From positions 248,001 to 312,000 of the forward strand of contig NZ_CP144164.1 in the NCBI RefSeq assembly GCF_037478005.1: a stretch of DNA of 64,000 nt, in the 5' to 3' direction. Of this stretch, positions 47,224-56,690 are shown one piece after another (position 1 is the first letter of the stretch; every line of letters begins with the position of its first letter). The stretch is from Alteromonas sp. M12. Its GTDB lineage: Bacteria > Pseudomonadota > Gammaproteobacteria > Enterobacterales > Alteromonadaceae. The position numbers were made by a program, and so were the translations under genes. Under the pieces are notes generated by a model that worked only from the letters and a program-made list of their open reading frames with translations, ran no database searches and had not been told where the DNA came from.

Positions 47224-47706
47224 ATGTCTACAGCAAATGAAATAGAAAAACCAAATTATGAACCTTATCATTTTAAAAGTCATGCACGGACTATTACGGA
47301 AACTGATATCGTCAACTTTGTTAACCTAGTTGGCTTACATGAGCCTTATTTTATTGATATGGAGTTTATAAACGACAATATGGAAGGTGCTAATAAGTCA
47401 CGATTTGCACCAGGGCCATTATTAATCTCCCTTGGGATGGGCTTAGTTTCTACCCAAATGATGGCAATAGTTGATCGAGTATTAGGTGATCACCCGGTAG
47501 GTAAGTTTGCTGGTATGACTAATGTTGATGCTCAAATAAAGGGCTCAGTATTTGTCGGAGATACTATTCATGTAGAAGGGGAAGGAGTCATTAAAGCCGT
47601 CACACGTAGTGGATTTACTGTCGTAAACCTATTGCATAAAGTGATGAACCAGCGTGATGATTTAGTTCTTGAATTCACTGAAACAGTATTATTCAGGGCA
47701 CCGTGA
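47224..47706 (+). CDS. MaoC-like acyl dehydratase (second of two)
   Basis: A 160-residue hot-dog-fold protein. ARTITETDIVNFVNLVGLHEPYF and RFAPGPLLISLGMGL are the family features, with the catalytic region near residues 30-70. It is about the same length as the MaoC gene product at 34.8 kb but only distantly similar. Possible substrates are branched enoyl-CoA or dicarboxyl-CoA esters. It lies 73 bases after etfA and is the last clear acyl-CoA gene before leuA. Confidence 0.85.
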   Translation: MSTANEIEKPNYEPYHFKSHARTITETDIVNFVNLVGLHEPYFIDMEFINDNMEGANKSRFAPGPLLISLGMGLVSTQMMAIVDRVLGDHPVGKFAGMTNVDAQIKGSVFVGDTIHVEGEGVIKAVTRSGFTVVNLLHKVMNQRDDLVLEFTETVLFRAP

Positions 47707-47803
47707 ATAGGAAGAAGTTTTAACTGTTTTAAACGCTTAATGGCGTTGACATTAGCAGACATTCGTTTCAATATGAAACTTACTTTGTGATCAAGAGAAT
47801 AGC

Positions 47804-49381
47804 ATGATGAACGACCGTATTTTGATTTTCGATACTACTTTACGAGATGGTGAGCAAGCCTTGTTGGCAAGTTTAACCAATAAAGAAAAATTGCAAATAG
47901 CATTTGCTCTCGAACGACTTGGTGTTGATATTATCGAAGCAGGGTTCCCGGTATCCTCACCGGGTGATTTTAAATCGGTTCAAGAAATTGCTCGTAACAT
48001 CAAAAATGCAACTGTATGTGGATTGGCTCGTTCTTTATATGAAGATATAGACGCTTGTGGCGAGTCGCTAAAAGTCGCTGAACATTTTCGTATTCATACG
48101 TTTATTGCCACTTCAGACATTCATGTAAATGCCAAACTTAAAAAAACGCAACAAGATGTATTGGATATGGCCGTCAAAGCAGTAAAGCGTGCTCGCCGAT
48201 ATACAGATGATGTTGAGTTTTCTTGCGAAGATGCTGGGCGAACAGATATTGATTACTTATGTCGAATGGTTGAATCTGCAATTACTGCTGGGGCCACTAC
48301 AATAAATATACCTGATACAGTTGGCTATACTATTCCAAGTGAATTTGGAGGCATTATCCAAACACTTTTTAATCGCGTTCCTAATATCGATAAAGCGGTA
48401 ATCTCAGTCCATTGTCATAATGATTTGGGGCTTGCGGTGGCTAATTCCTTATCTGCAGTTCAACAAGGTGCCCGCCAAATAGAATGCACAATAAATGGTT
48501 TAGGCGAAAGAGCGGGAAACTGTTCACTTGAAGAAGTCGCAATGATTCTGCAAACAAGACAGTCTTTGTTAAATTTTGAAACCGGTATCAACAGCAATGA
48601 AATCTATCGAACTTCGAAATTAATTAGTCAATTATGCAATATGCCCGTGCAAGGAAATAAAGCAATTGTTGGTGCAAACGCGTTTAGTCATTCTTCAGGT
48701 ATTCATCAAGATGGTGTTTTGAAATCTAAAGATACCTATGAAATTATGACGCCAGAAAGTGTTGGTATTAGTAAAAATCATTTGAATATGACCTCTCGTT
48801 CAGGCCGTCATGTTATTCAACATAGAATGAAGGAACTGGGGTACATGCCAAACGATTACGATTTGGAAGTACTCTATTCTAACTTTTTGGCTTTAGCAGA
48901 CAAAAAAGGTCAGGTGTTTGATTATGACTTAGAAGCATTGGTGTTTTTTGATCAACAAAAACATCAACAAGCATATTATTCATTGGTGTATTTGCAAGCT
49001 AACTCAGGAGCAAACATCATTCCTACTGCAACGATTCAAGTGGAAGTGGGTGATACATTAAAAACTGCAACAGAAGTAGGTAATGGACCGGTAAACGCTG
49101 CGTTCAATGCGATAATTTCAGCTACAGGGATTGATGGGCTTGAGGTGGTTGATTTCAAACTAGATTCAAAGGGAGAAGGGTCTGATGCCTTGGCTCAGGT
49201 TAGTGTTGTAGTTGAATATAACCAAAGGCGATTTAATGGTATAGGCTTGGCTACAGATATTGTTGAGGCTGGCGTAAAAGCGTTAATCTATGTGCTGAAT
49301 AATACACATATGGCGGATCAAATAGATCAACATAAACAACTAAATAGTATCAAAGTCGTTAATATTGACAAAAAGGTTTAG
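47804..49381 (+). CDS. leuA: 2-isopropylmalate synthase-like enzyme (LeuA paralogue)
   Basis: A 525-residue protein close to E. coli LeuA over its whole length: [16 protein letters not shown] at the start, [36 protein letters not shown] (metal ligands), [26 protein letters not shown] and a complete C-terminal regulatory domain (residues about 395-515). It would condense acetyl-CoA with a 2-oxo acid such as 2-oxoisovalerate. No leuB, leuC or leuD follows, which is unusual, and its neighbours are catabolic. It may be a moved leucine-biosynthesis gene or a dedicated acetyl-CoA condensing step. ATG 47804 and 47807 are both possible starts. Confidence 0.9.
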   Translation: MMNDRILIFDTTLRDGEQALLASLTNKEKLQIAFALERLGVDIIEAGFPVSSPGDFKSVQEIARNIKNATVCGLARSLYEDIDACGESLKVAEHFRIHTFIATSDIHVNAKLKKTQQDVLDMAVKAVKRARRYTDDVEFSCEDAGRTDIDYLCRMVESAITAGATTINIPDTVGYTIPSEFGGIIQTLFNRVPNIDKAVISVHCHNDLGLAVANSLSAVQQGARQIECTINGLGERAGNCSLEEVAMILQTRQSLLNFETGINSNEIYRTSKLISQLCNMPVQGNKAIVGANAFSHSSGIHQDGVLKSKDTYEIMTPESVGISKNHLNMTSRSGRHVIQHRMKELGYMPNDYDLEVLYSNFLALADKKGQVFDYDLEALVFFDQQKHQQAYYSLVYLQANSGANIIPTATIQVEVGDTLKTATEVGNGPVNAAFNAIISATGIDGLEVVDFKLDSKGEGSDALAQVSVVVEYNQRRFNGIGLATDIVEAGVKALIYVLNNTHMADQIDQHKQLNSIKVVNIDKKV

Positions 49382-49612
49382 TCTGACAAGTTGTTCTTCT
49401 AACTAGGAAGAAAAATAATGAAGGGATGAAGCGCTATGTTCTTTGCTTTATCTAGCCATGACTTATTTGGGTATTCTACAAAGAGGCCATCTGTCGGTTT
49501 ATTTTTTGTAAATGGGTAATCAGAGAATAAATAATTCTAGTCTACAAAGCGCTAATCAATGTGCTAAATTAATACGGAAACCTCAACTAAAATAGTAACC
49601 AGAGAGACATAG

Positions 49613-50215
49613 ATGGCGACAAAACGGGAAAATAGTGTTAGCGGCAAAAAAGTAATTCTAGACGTATCAACCAAATTGTTTGCAAGGTTAGGCTTCGAGG
49701 GGGTGTCAATGCGTCAGATTGCTAAAGAGTCAAATTTTACACTGCCAACAATTTATCATCACTTCGGAAATAAAGATGAGCTGTATAAAGCCGTTGAAAC
49801 AGAAATGTATGGTAAATATTCTACTCTCTTAATGGATGTTGCTCATGAGGACATTGAGCCTGAAGTCAAATTGCGTAAATTCATCGCGAGCCTCATTGAT
49901 CTATTTGAAAACAACTCTGATTTTTTAAGGCTGTCACAACGCAACTTAATGGAAGACGGCGAAAAAAACCATGAGTTTCTAGTTAACATTGCACTCCAAA
50001 AAGTTCATCTTGTTTTACGCGATTTACTCAATGAATATAAAGAGGGCTGTGGTGACGGTATTGGACCTATAGTTTTATTTTCGTTAGTCCTCGGCTTTTT
50101 CACTATGAGCCCCGTTTCAAAGTTTCTTACAGGTTATCAATACGCTGAAATAACTCCCTCAGAAAAACGCTCAATGCTGACTGAAGCGGTAATCAATGCG
50201 ATAAAAGTGACCTAG
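49613..50215 (+). CDS. TetR-family regulator, paralogue of the one at 10.9 kb
   Basis: A 200-residue repressor with helix-turn-helix GFEGVSMRQIAKESNFTLPTIYHHFGNKDELYKAV. It aligns end to end with the TetR at 10922-11524, including EKEMYG/ETEMYG, QRNL, DGI.P and FFTM.PVS. It lies 252 bases upstream of the phytoene-dehydrogenase-like gene on the same strand. The promoter of that gene has the same 13-base core found beside the first paralogue. The two regulators may bind each other's sites or have diverged to sense different ligands. Confidence 0.92.
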   Translation: MATKRENSVSGKKVILDVSTKLFARLGFEGVSMRQIAKESNFTLPTIYHHFGNKDELYKAVETEMYGKYSTLLMDVAHEDIEPEVKLRKFIASLIDLFENNSDFLRLSQRNLMEDGEKNHEFLVNIALQKVHLVLRDLLNEYKEGCGDGIGPIVLFSLVLGFFTMSPVSKFLTGYQYAEITPSEKRSMLTEAVINAIKVT

Positions 50216-50387
50216 CTATTATTATTTAACAAAAACTATTCCGCGCCTTAAAACTCTTTTTAATATGAACTTTGGAACACCTCCACAGTTTAGCTTTTTT
50301 ATAAACTGCAATTAATAAAATTATCAATCTTAATTGTGACCATCATTACTTAAATGCTAAAAAATTGTTAAATATTGTCATTTTACA

Positions 50388-50415
50388 TTGATTTGTATAT
50401 CGAACGTTATATAAT
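50388..50415 (+). promoter_or_regulatory. Sigma70 promoter with TetR-type operator core (site 2 of 2)
   Basis: TTGATT (50388-50393) and a perfect TATAAT (50410-50415) are spaced by 16 bases. The 13-mer cgaacgttatata (50401-50413) overlaps the -10 box and is identical to that at 11681-11693; ttgta lies just upstream at both places, two bases further away here. The right half of the palindrome is less perfect than at site 1. Confidence 0.68.
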
Positions 50416-50466
50416 AAAAATCATTGAAATATTTTTAAATATTAGTAACCGATTTAGAGGGTTAAA

Positions 50467-52092
50467 ATGTTCGATTTTACTAGTTATAACAATACTAATT
50501 TGGAAGGCAAAACGTTTGACGTGATAGTTGCTGGTGCGGGTCACAACGGACTAACTTCGGCAGCCTACTTGGCTAAAAAAGGTCTTAAAGTTTTAGTTTT
50601 AGAAGCTCATGACACGCCTGGAGGAATGACGGCAACTAATCCGATGACACCAGAGGCGCCTGAACACATTATCAATGAAGCATCAATACATGCTTCATTA
50701 TTTAGACTCTCTCCTATTGATGATGAATTAGAGTTATCGACCAAGTTTGGTTTACGTCAAAGACAAATCGATCCTTGTCACATTCAGTTGGCTTCTCCTA
50801 CTGAAAATGAATCTTTTGCAATGTGGAATGATCCACTAAAAACAGCAGAAGAGATTAAATACTTTTCCCCTAAAGATGCAAAAACTTGGTTAGAAATGTC
50901 TGAAGTAATCGATGCGGCGTTTAAGATTGCAATGCCAATGATGTTAACAAGTCCTGTAAAACCTAGCTTTTCCGCTATCATGAAAGCTGCTGGACAGACA
51001 CTTAAACACTTCAAACATTTAAAACCAATTATTAACATGGTCAGCAATTCACATGCAGGTTTAGTTGAAGAGCTTTTTGAAGCTGACATAGTGCGTGCTG
51101 CTTGTTTAACGCCTTTGCCTTTTATGGATTTTAAAGTCGATACTTCAGGTTTTGCTGTAGTTTATTTAGCAGCTCTACAAAGTAAAGGGATCTCAATGTT
51201 TGAAGGGGGAACTGGTGCTTTTCCCCGTGCGCTAATACGCTGCCTTAAATATTATGGAGGAGAAATCAAAACCGGGGCGCCAATCGCTGAGATGATTGCT
51301 AGGGATGGTGCGATAAAAGGTGTGAGACTACAAAATGGTGATGAAATATTTGCTAGCAAGGGGGTAATCACGGCATTTAGTCCCAAAATGGTGCTTAATC
51401 ACATGCTACCAGAAGGGCTTTTATCTGATAAATTACAGACTCGAGCTAAGCGCATTCCAACAAATCAACGCGGTTTGGGAGACTATAAACTTAATATAGC
51501 TCTAAAAGGACAAATATCGCCAACCCGTCATATTAATTGGCGTAAACAACGTGGGTGGAGTGAAGACATGCGTTTACCAACACTACAGTGGCAGACGTAT
51601 CAACAAGCATTAGATGCATATGATGCTTGTATTCAAGGTGAAGTACCTGAACAAATAGGTGGTTTATCACAAATTACTACAGCATTTGACCCCAGCATGG
51701 CACCTAAAGGATGTGATACTTATTGGTTTTGGTCGGGGTTGATACCATCCCAACCAAAAGCTGACTGGGATTCAGTGCGAGATGAGATCACTAACAAAAC
51801 AGTTGCCGATGCAGCTATCATATATGAAGGTATTGAAGATTTGGAAATAGCACGACGGCCTTTAGCTCCACCAGATATCGAGAAGCGCTTTTTTGCCATT
51901 GATGGCAGTGTTTATCATGTTGAGCCGTATTTGACTAGATTTGGGCCTGGACGTCCAATGTCAGGGATGGCTGATTACAAAACACCAATACCTGGGTTAT
52001 ATTTAAGTGGTTCGGGAACACATCCTAGTGCAGGGATTTCGGGTATGCCAGGACGCAACGCTGCTTTGGCATTTATTAAAAACGAGAAGTAA
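50467..52092 (+). CDS. Phytoene-dehydrogenase-like FAD-dependent oxidoreductase (PYROXD2-like)
   Basis: A 541-residue flavoprotein. The FAD-binding motif VIVAGAGHNGLTSAAYLAKKG (residues about 20-40) is followed by VLEAHDTPGGMT; the C-terminal GLYLSGSGTHPSAGISGMPG motif is typical of the CrtI / amine-oxidase-like superfamily. Its closest class is the PYROXD2/'phytoene dehydrogenase-like' group of unknown substrate, not carotenoid biosynthetic CrtI. It may desaturate or oxidise an isoprenoid or alicyclic compound. It is monocistronic under an operator-bearing promoter and is the last metabolic gene before the IS remnant and tRNA. Confidence 0.85.
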   Translation: MFDFTSYNNTNLEGKTFDVIVAGAGHNGLTSAAYLAKKGLKVLVLEAHDTPGGMTATNPMTPEAPEHIINEASIHASLFRLSPIDDELELSTKFGLRQRQIDPCHIQLASPTENESFAMWNDPLKTAEEIKYFSPKDAKTWLEMSEVIDAAFKIAMPMMLTSPVKPSFSAIMKAAGQTLKHFKHLKPIINMVSNSHAGLVEELFEADIVRAACLTPLPFMDFKVDTSGFAVVYLAALQSKGISMFEGGTGAFPRALIRCLKYYGGEIKTGAPIAEMIARDGAIKGVRLQNGDEIFASKGVITAFSPKMVLNHMLPEGLLSDKLQTRAKRIPTNQRGLGDYKLNIALKGQISPTRHINWRKQRGWSEDMRLPTLQWQTYQQALDAYDACIQGEVPEQIGGLSQITTAFDPSMAPKGCDTYWFWSGLIPSQPKADWDSVRDEITNKTVADAAIIYEGIEDLEIARRPLAPPDIEKRFFAIDGSVYHVEPYLTRFGPGRPMSGMADYKTPIPGLYLSGSGTHPSAGISGMPGRNAALAFIKNEK

Positions 52093-52226
52093 CTAAAATT
52101 AATTAATCATTTATGGTTATAACACGAGATTGGAAGTGTTATAACCTGATTTTCCAAACGAATATCGTGTTTAGGTGTGTGGTATTTATCAGTAGTAAGT
52201 AAAGCCAATCTCACCTTGTGTTAATG

Positions 52227-52828
52227 TCATTTTAGTAATGAGCAAACCTGTCTATTTAAATAGTTAGGGGCAATGATAGATGCCTTTCCCGCATCTGGAT
52301 AACGATGTAACCGAGGGCATTTCTCTATCAATTTAAATTTTCGCATCGATCGTCGTACTTTATAACGGCCTACTACATAACGTTGATGATTAACTTCTAT
52401 CATCATTCTTCGACAGCCGTAAGTGGCGTCCATCTAATTATGAACATACTTTCCCGTAACCTCTAAGCGAATCTCGGCCGATTTAATTCGCTTTGGTTTA
52501 GCATGAAAATAAAACGAGCTGTGAGGTACATTTAAGCATCGACAGATATGCTGTACATTAAATCCAGCCTTCTTCAATTCTAGCGCGTCTTGCGCCCTTT
52601 GTTGATTTCTATTGTGATTATGGCCAAAGGTTTTTTTAAAAGGTTATTATCACTTTCCAACTGTTTAACTTGTTTTTCTAACTCTCGAATTCGTTTTTGC
52701 TCATTAGTGATAGCTGACGCTTTAGGTGTAATCCCTTTTTGTTCTTCGCGATACTGATGCACCCATTTCTGCAAGGTGGAATACCCCACTCCCATAGCTT
52801 CGGCAGCTTGTTGTGAACAACTCAACAC
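52227..52828 (-). mobile_element. IS3-family insertion sequence remnant
   Basis: The minus strand from 52828 to 52580 encodes an OrfA-like protein: a helix-turn-helix (QQAAEAMGVGYSTLQKWVHQY) and a leucine zipper (KRIRELEKQVKQLESDNNLL). An overlapping frame continues as the N-terminal half of OrfB (LNVPHSSFYFH, then ATYGCRRM, GRYKVRRSMRKFKL and HRYPDAGKASIIAPNYLNRQ). An in-frame TAG at 52434-52436 interrupts OrfB, and the entire catalytic DDE half is missing. The element is therefore dead. It lies between the last accessory gene and tRNA-Arg. Confidence 0.88.
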
Positions 52829-53179
52829 ATTCTGGTTTACATTCGGCTGTGTATTTCTTCATTTTTATCTCGTTGGTTTTAGATATCATACCTCCAACGA
52901 CGTATTTTGATAATTAGAGCATTACAGTTTTACGCGAGACTTAGGGACATAAAACATTAAATAGTTTTATGTTGGCAACTGAGTTGTTTGAATTTAAAGA
53001 AGAGTAAACAGCAAAGGGTGGTGTGAGAGTGGTTTATAAGTTGAGTCAAGCCACTAAAATTAGTCATGTTCAAAAAGCTGAATTGGAGTAATGGGCTTTT
53101 TGTATTAGTTAATTTTGGTCACAATCTGGTCACAGAATTTTTTAGTTAGTGAGCACTACAATTAAAAGGCCTTTAAAAA
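52829..53179. other. Spacer between IS remnant and tRNA-Arg
   Basis: No gene was seen. It contains a 9-bp hairpin (ACATAAAAC, 52947-52955, with GTTTTATGT, 52964-52972) and the terminator-like repeat listed at 53072-53101. A near-repeat ggtcacaatctggtcacag (about 53117-53135) is also present. Confidence 0.4.
53072..53101 (-). terminator. A/T-tract hairpin after tRNA-Arg
   Basis: AAAAAGC and GCTTTTT flank 16 bases; on the minus strand the stem ends in a run of T. It lies about 80 bases downstream of the tRNA 3' end and may end its transcript. Confidence 0.4.
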
Positions 53180-53256
<77 letters not shown>

Positions 53257-53514
53257 GCTGGAAGCAGGCGTGATCTTAATGAAAACCTAGGAATTTTCCA
53301 CTGTTATTTTCAATTATCCTTAATCCTAGGCATTTTTTGCGGAATTATCGGGCTGAGGTTGATTTTTAATCTATAAAAATAATAGTGATTACCAACTAAC
53401 TTAGATAAAAACTTCTGGTTAGATTCGGTTATCGACATCTTGTGAATACGATGGAAATTTAGGCCTCATTTTTTTAAATTAATTTTTGTTTTTGTTCTTT
53501 CTATTTTAAATATC

Positions 53515-54099
53515 CTAACAATCAAACGCGGTACAGAAAAATTCCAAAGTAGTATAAAGCTTGTCTTCGTCGGATTCAGATTTTACAGACAGGGCAATGC
53601 CGCGCATGAGGGTCATTAAAACATCGGCTAGTTCTTCAGGGTTTTCGGATTCCAATTTTTGTAAACGGATTTTTATATTTGTTTGTATTTCTATTTGCTG
53701 TTTAGCGATTTCTTCTAGCAAAATTTTATTTCGACAAAAGAGGTTTCCTTGCAGAATTAAACAGCCGGATCTATGATTGTCGTTTAGGTAAAATTCTAAA
53801 CTCATTTCAAGGCAATTCCTGAACATTTCACTGGGGCTTTCTGATTCTTTTAGGGTCTGTTCAAGTTTTCCTAAAAACTGATTTTTATACAGTGCTAAGG
53901 CGCGTAGAAAAAGTGACTCTTTATTTCCATAGGTAGCATAAATAGAAGTAGCGGTTGCATTTAATGTTGAGCACAATTCGGCTACTGATACATTTTCAAA
54001 TCCGTACCTTTGAAAGAGTGTTAGGGCTCTTTTTAGGCCTTCGTTGGTATCTAGTTTTCTCGGCCTGCCTCGTGTCGAGGAACTATTTGTATCATTCAT
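53515..54099 (-). CDS. TetR-family regulator
   Basis: A 194-residue regulator with an RGRPRK N-terminus and helix-turn-helix VSVAELCSTLNATATSIYATYGNKESLFLRAL (residues 38-69). The C-terminal domain has the GCLILQGNLFCRN segment seen in the TetR_C group with AcrR/YdeS-like proteins. It stands alone between the tRNA and the hem operon. A 15-bp inverted repeat lies about 145 bases upstream. Target unknown. Confidence 0.88.
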   Translation of the reverse strand: MNDTNSSSTRGRPRKLDTNEGLKRALTLFQRYGFENVSVAELCSTLNATATSIYATYGNKESLFLRALALYKNQFLGKLEQTLKESESPSEMFRNCLEMSLEFYLNDNHRSGCLILQGNLFCRNKILLEEIAKQQIEIQTNIKIRLQKLESENPEELADVLMTLMRGIALSVKSESDEDKLYTTLEFFCTAFDC

Positions 54100-54244
54100 T
54101 ACATAAATTAGCTAATTGCTAGGAATATTAATTGTATTAAACGCTACAAAAAGCTATTTTACAAGGCTTTCGAGATAAATAGGGAGGGTTTTTTATAAAT
54201 GTCGTACAAGCAAGTGACGGGGTGTTAGGGGATTTAATGTAATC

Positions 54245-54291
54245 ATCACTACAATAATCTATAAGGTTTTAAAATCGATTATTGTAGTGAT
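54245..54291. repeat. 15-bp perfect inverted repeat between hemY and TetR genes
   Basis: ATCACTACAATAATC (54245-54259) and its exact reverse complement (54277-54291) are separated by 17 bases, and the pairing extends by ATC/GAT past one bulge. It lies after the hemY stop and before the TetR gene on the minus strand. It could end hem transcription, although no T-run follows, or be a double operator for the TetR protein. Confidence 0.55.
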
Positions 54292-54327
54292 TGATATAAA
54301 AATTGATAAGGCGCTTTTTCGGTGTCC

Positions 54328-55500
54328 TTAATCAGCGCTTAAAACGGTTTGTTTGTAAAGTTCTAAGGCGTGAATATTGTCTTTTTGCGCCTCTTTGATT
54401 TGCGCTAAAAGCAACACATCGCGACGTTCATTTGCAAGCTTAATGGCCTTGGAAAGGGCCTTTTCGGCAAGCATATAATCGCCAGAATTATACGCAAGTT
54501 GTCCTAGAGTTGAGAGTATATCAACATTGGAATCGTCCTTTTTAAGCCACCCTTCTAGCTGTTTAATTGCACCATTTGTTTGGGTATTTTTGAGCTGTCG
54601 ATAGAGATTATACAGTACCGGTATTGGACCACTTTTCTGGCTATTCACTAAAATTGTTTGTGCTTCTTCATACATCTCTTGATCAATTAATTGTTGAGAA
54701 TAAGCTGCAACTTGGCCGGATTCTTTGCGAACGCCTCTAGGTAAAGATTGCCATTTTTCCTTCAATTTTAATGCACCTTCTTTGCTGGCAATTTCTGCAT
54801 ATTCACCTTTTGATGCTTTTAATAACCAGTAATCGTATTCCTCTCCAAGTGGTTTTTTCCACTTTTTAACGTGCTCTTTTAATACCGTAAATTTCCCAGT
54901 TTGCTCTAGTGCTCTGGCCCACAATTTAATGATATTTGGATCTCGTTGGATCTTTTCTGAGGCTTCATTGATGTGTGTAAGTGCTTGCTCACCCTGATTT
55001 TCTAAGACCAAATCACGGATAAGGCATAGATTTGCGGCTAAAGCAGTTTTGTCTTTTTCTGCTGCTTCATACCATAACTCTCGAGCATCAACTTTGTTAT
55101 TAAGCTGCGCTTCCACTTCGGCCAAAGCTAATAAGTTAATGCCGTCAAAATCTTCGTTACGTATTTTGTTTAGGGATTTTTTGGCTTCTAAAAAGTTTCC
55201 TTCTGCAAGTGAAATTAAGCCGTTGGTGAAAGCTTTTTGTTTACGTCTGCTGCTAAATCCGAACAACCAGTCTTGTGAGCCTGCTAAGATATCGATGAGC
55301 TTTTTAATCAGAATGATGGATAACCAAGTCACAAAAAACAAGCTAACAACTAAAACCACAAAGCCGAAAATGGAAACCTGATAAGTACCACTTTCAAGGG
55401 CGATTAGAAAATACCCTTGGTAATTAATTAGACTTGGGCCTGCGTACAAACCTACGATAATGAGGCCGATGATAATTAACAGCAGAATGATTTTTTTCAT
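54328..55500 (-). CDS. hemY: HemY-type heme biosynthesis-associated TPR protein
   Basis: A 390-residue inner-membrane protein with two N-terminal helices (residues 2-20 and about 42-65), the W..GSRRK-like loop (FGFSSRRKQKAF) and a C-terminal series of TPR-like helices (about residues 95-385). This is the gammaproteobacterial HemY, which supports late heme synthesis and is not the protoporphyrinogen oxidase of the same name. It overlaps hemX by four bases and is the last gene of the hem operon. Confidence 0.93.
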   Translation of the reverse strand: MKKIILLLIIIGLIIVGLYAGPSLINYQGYFLIALESGTYQVSIFGFVVLVVSLFFVTWLSIILIKKLIDILAGSQDWLFGFSSRRKQKAFTNGLISLAEGNFLEAKKSLNKIRNEDFDGINLLALAEVEAQLNNKVDARELWYEAAEKDKTALAANLCLIRDLVLENQGEQALTHINEASEKIQRDPNIIKLWARALEQTGKFTVLKEHVKKWKKPLGEEYDYWLLKASKGEYAEIASKEGALKLKEKWQSLPRGVRKESGQVAAYSQQLIDQEMYEEAQTILVNSQKSGPIPVLYNLYRQLKNTQTNGAIKQLEGWLKKDDSNVDILSTLGQLAYNSGDYMLAEKALSKAIKLANERRDVLLLAQIKEAQKDNIHALELYKQTVLSAD

Positions 55501-56690
55501 AGTTCAAACTTCCCGTTTGAGAATGCGTTGCTCATTCGGTTTTCTAGGATATCTTGCAATGGTTTTGCGGCATCAAGTTGCTGAGGATATTTACGCGCGA
55601 CTTCCGTTTCTTCGAGATTACGTAACGCGTCTAACATGCCTGCCACTTCAGTGGTTTCAAGATCATAATGCTGAACAATTAATCCTATCGCCCGTTGTAA
55701 ACTTTGTTTAAACAGAGTGTCTTGCTCTTTCATTATTGCCGTTTGCGCTTGCATTAATGCAAAACGTAACTGCTCTTTGGCTAGCCACTGTTGTTGTTGT
55801 GATAGTAAGGGTTCAACTGGTCCTTCATTGGCTTGATATTTAAAGTTGCTCTCAATATAGGCCCAAACTCTTGCCATTCCCGTGAGTTCTTCTGGCTCAA
55901 ATCCCTTCACTTCCACTTCTGGTAGCGACAAGGGGAGGTTATTAACTTGTTGCACCATGCCTGATAACGACAAAGCGATAGAGGTTAATGAAACCTGATT
56001 GATCTGTTGAAGGTTTTGAATATCGCTGGCAATAAATTGTCTTACTGGTAGTAAAGACGGATCCGCTAAATCTTGTAATCGGCTATCTGCTGCTTGCAGC
56101 ATAGCCACGGCAGTGCGGACATCATTTTCCAACCAAAGTTTTCGACCGGCCATTCGTACCAAATAATCTGCTTCTGCTAATAACCAATCAGCTGGACGAC
56201 GGCCTGATACGTCTGCAAGATTTTTACTATTGGCTTGCGCTTGGGTCAATGCTTGGTTAGTTAATTCGTTTTGCTTGGCGATGGACTCTTCAAACTCTGT
56301 TTGTTGAGTACCTAACTGACGAGCTAATTGGTCAATTGTTCGACCTTGCTCTGAAATAGTTTCACTTTGCGCCGTCAAAGTTGCATTTTCATTATTTAAC
56401 GTACTATTCCATTGTTGCCAAAACCAATAACCGGCAGCTGCAATAGCTAAGAGGCAAAGCAAATTAATTAATGTGACAAACCATAAAAATCCAGTTTTCG
56501 ATTTACCTTTAGCTGGCGCATCTTTGCCTGGAGTGTTCTTAGATTTGGGCGTAAATGGCGGTTTTTCGCTTTTTGTTTCAACTTTAGCTTTGGGCTTCGG
56601 CTGTTCCTTTACTTCGACGTAGGACGCATTCTCGATTTCCAAGGCTTTCATTTCCTCTTCGAGGGCGGTGATTTTGTCTTTTTCCGTCAT
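55497..56690 (-). CDS. hemX: HemX-type uroporphyrinogen-III C-methyltransferase-like membrane protein
   Basis: A 397-residue protein with a low-complexity Pro/Lys-rich N-terminus, a single membrane helix (FLWFVTLINLLCLLAIAAA, about residues 69-90), a coiled coil (about 100-150) and a C-terminal domain (residues 160-395) with the family motif RPADWLLAEADYLVRMAGRK. Despite its usual name it lacks the methyltransferase fold. Its gene abuts hemD with no gap and overlaps hemY. Confidence 0.93.
   Translation of the reverse strand: MTEKDKITALEEEMKALEIENASYVEVKEQPKPKAKVETKSEKPPFTPKSKNTPGKDAPAKGKSKTGFLWFVTLINLLCLLAIAAAGYWFWQQWNSTLNNENATLTAQSETISEQGRTIDQLARQLGTQQTEFEESIAKQNELTNQALTQAQANSKNLADVSGRRPADWLLAEADYLVRMAGRKLWLENDVRTAVAMLQAADSRLQDLADPSLLPVRQFIASDIQNLQQINQVSLTSIALSLSGMVQQVNNLPLSLPEVEVKGFEPEELTGMARVWAYIESNFKYQANEGPVEPLLSQQQQWLAKEQLRFALMQAQTAIMKEQDTLFKQSLQRAIGLIVQHYDLETTEVAGMLDALRNLEETEVARKYPQQLDAAKPLQDILENRMSNAFSNGKFEL

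Noticed and set aside
49491..49510. A sixth GTCGG-type operator upstream of the second TetR paralogue
   Set aside because: ccatctgtcgg lacks the correct two-base spacing and the CCGAC half.
50467..52092. Carotenoid biosynthesis (CrtI) gene
   Set aside because: No crtB, crtE or crtY genes are nearby and the sequence fits the PYROXD2-like group of unknown substrate.
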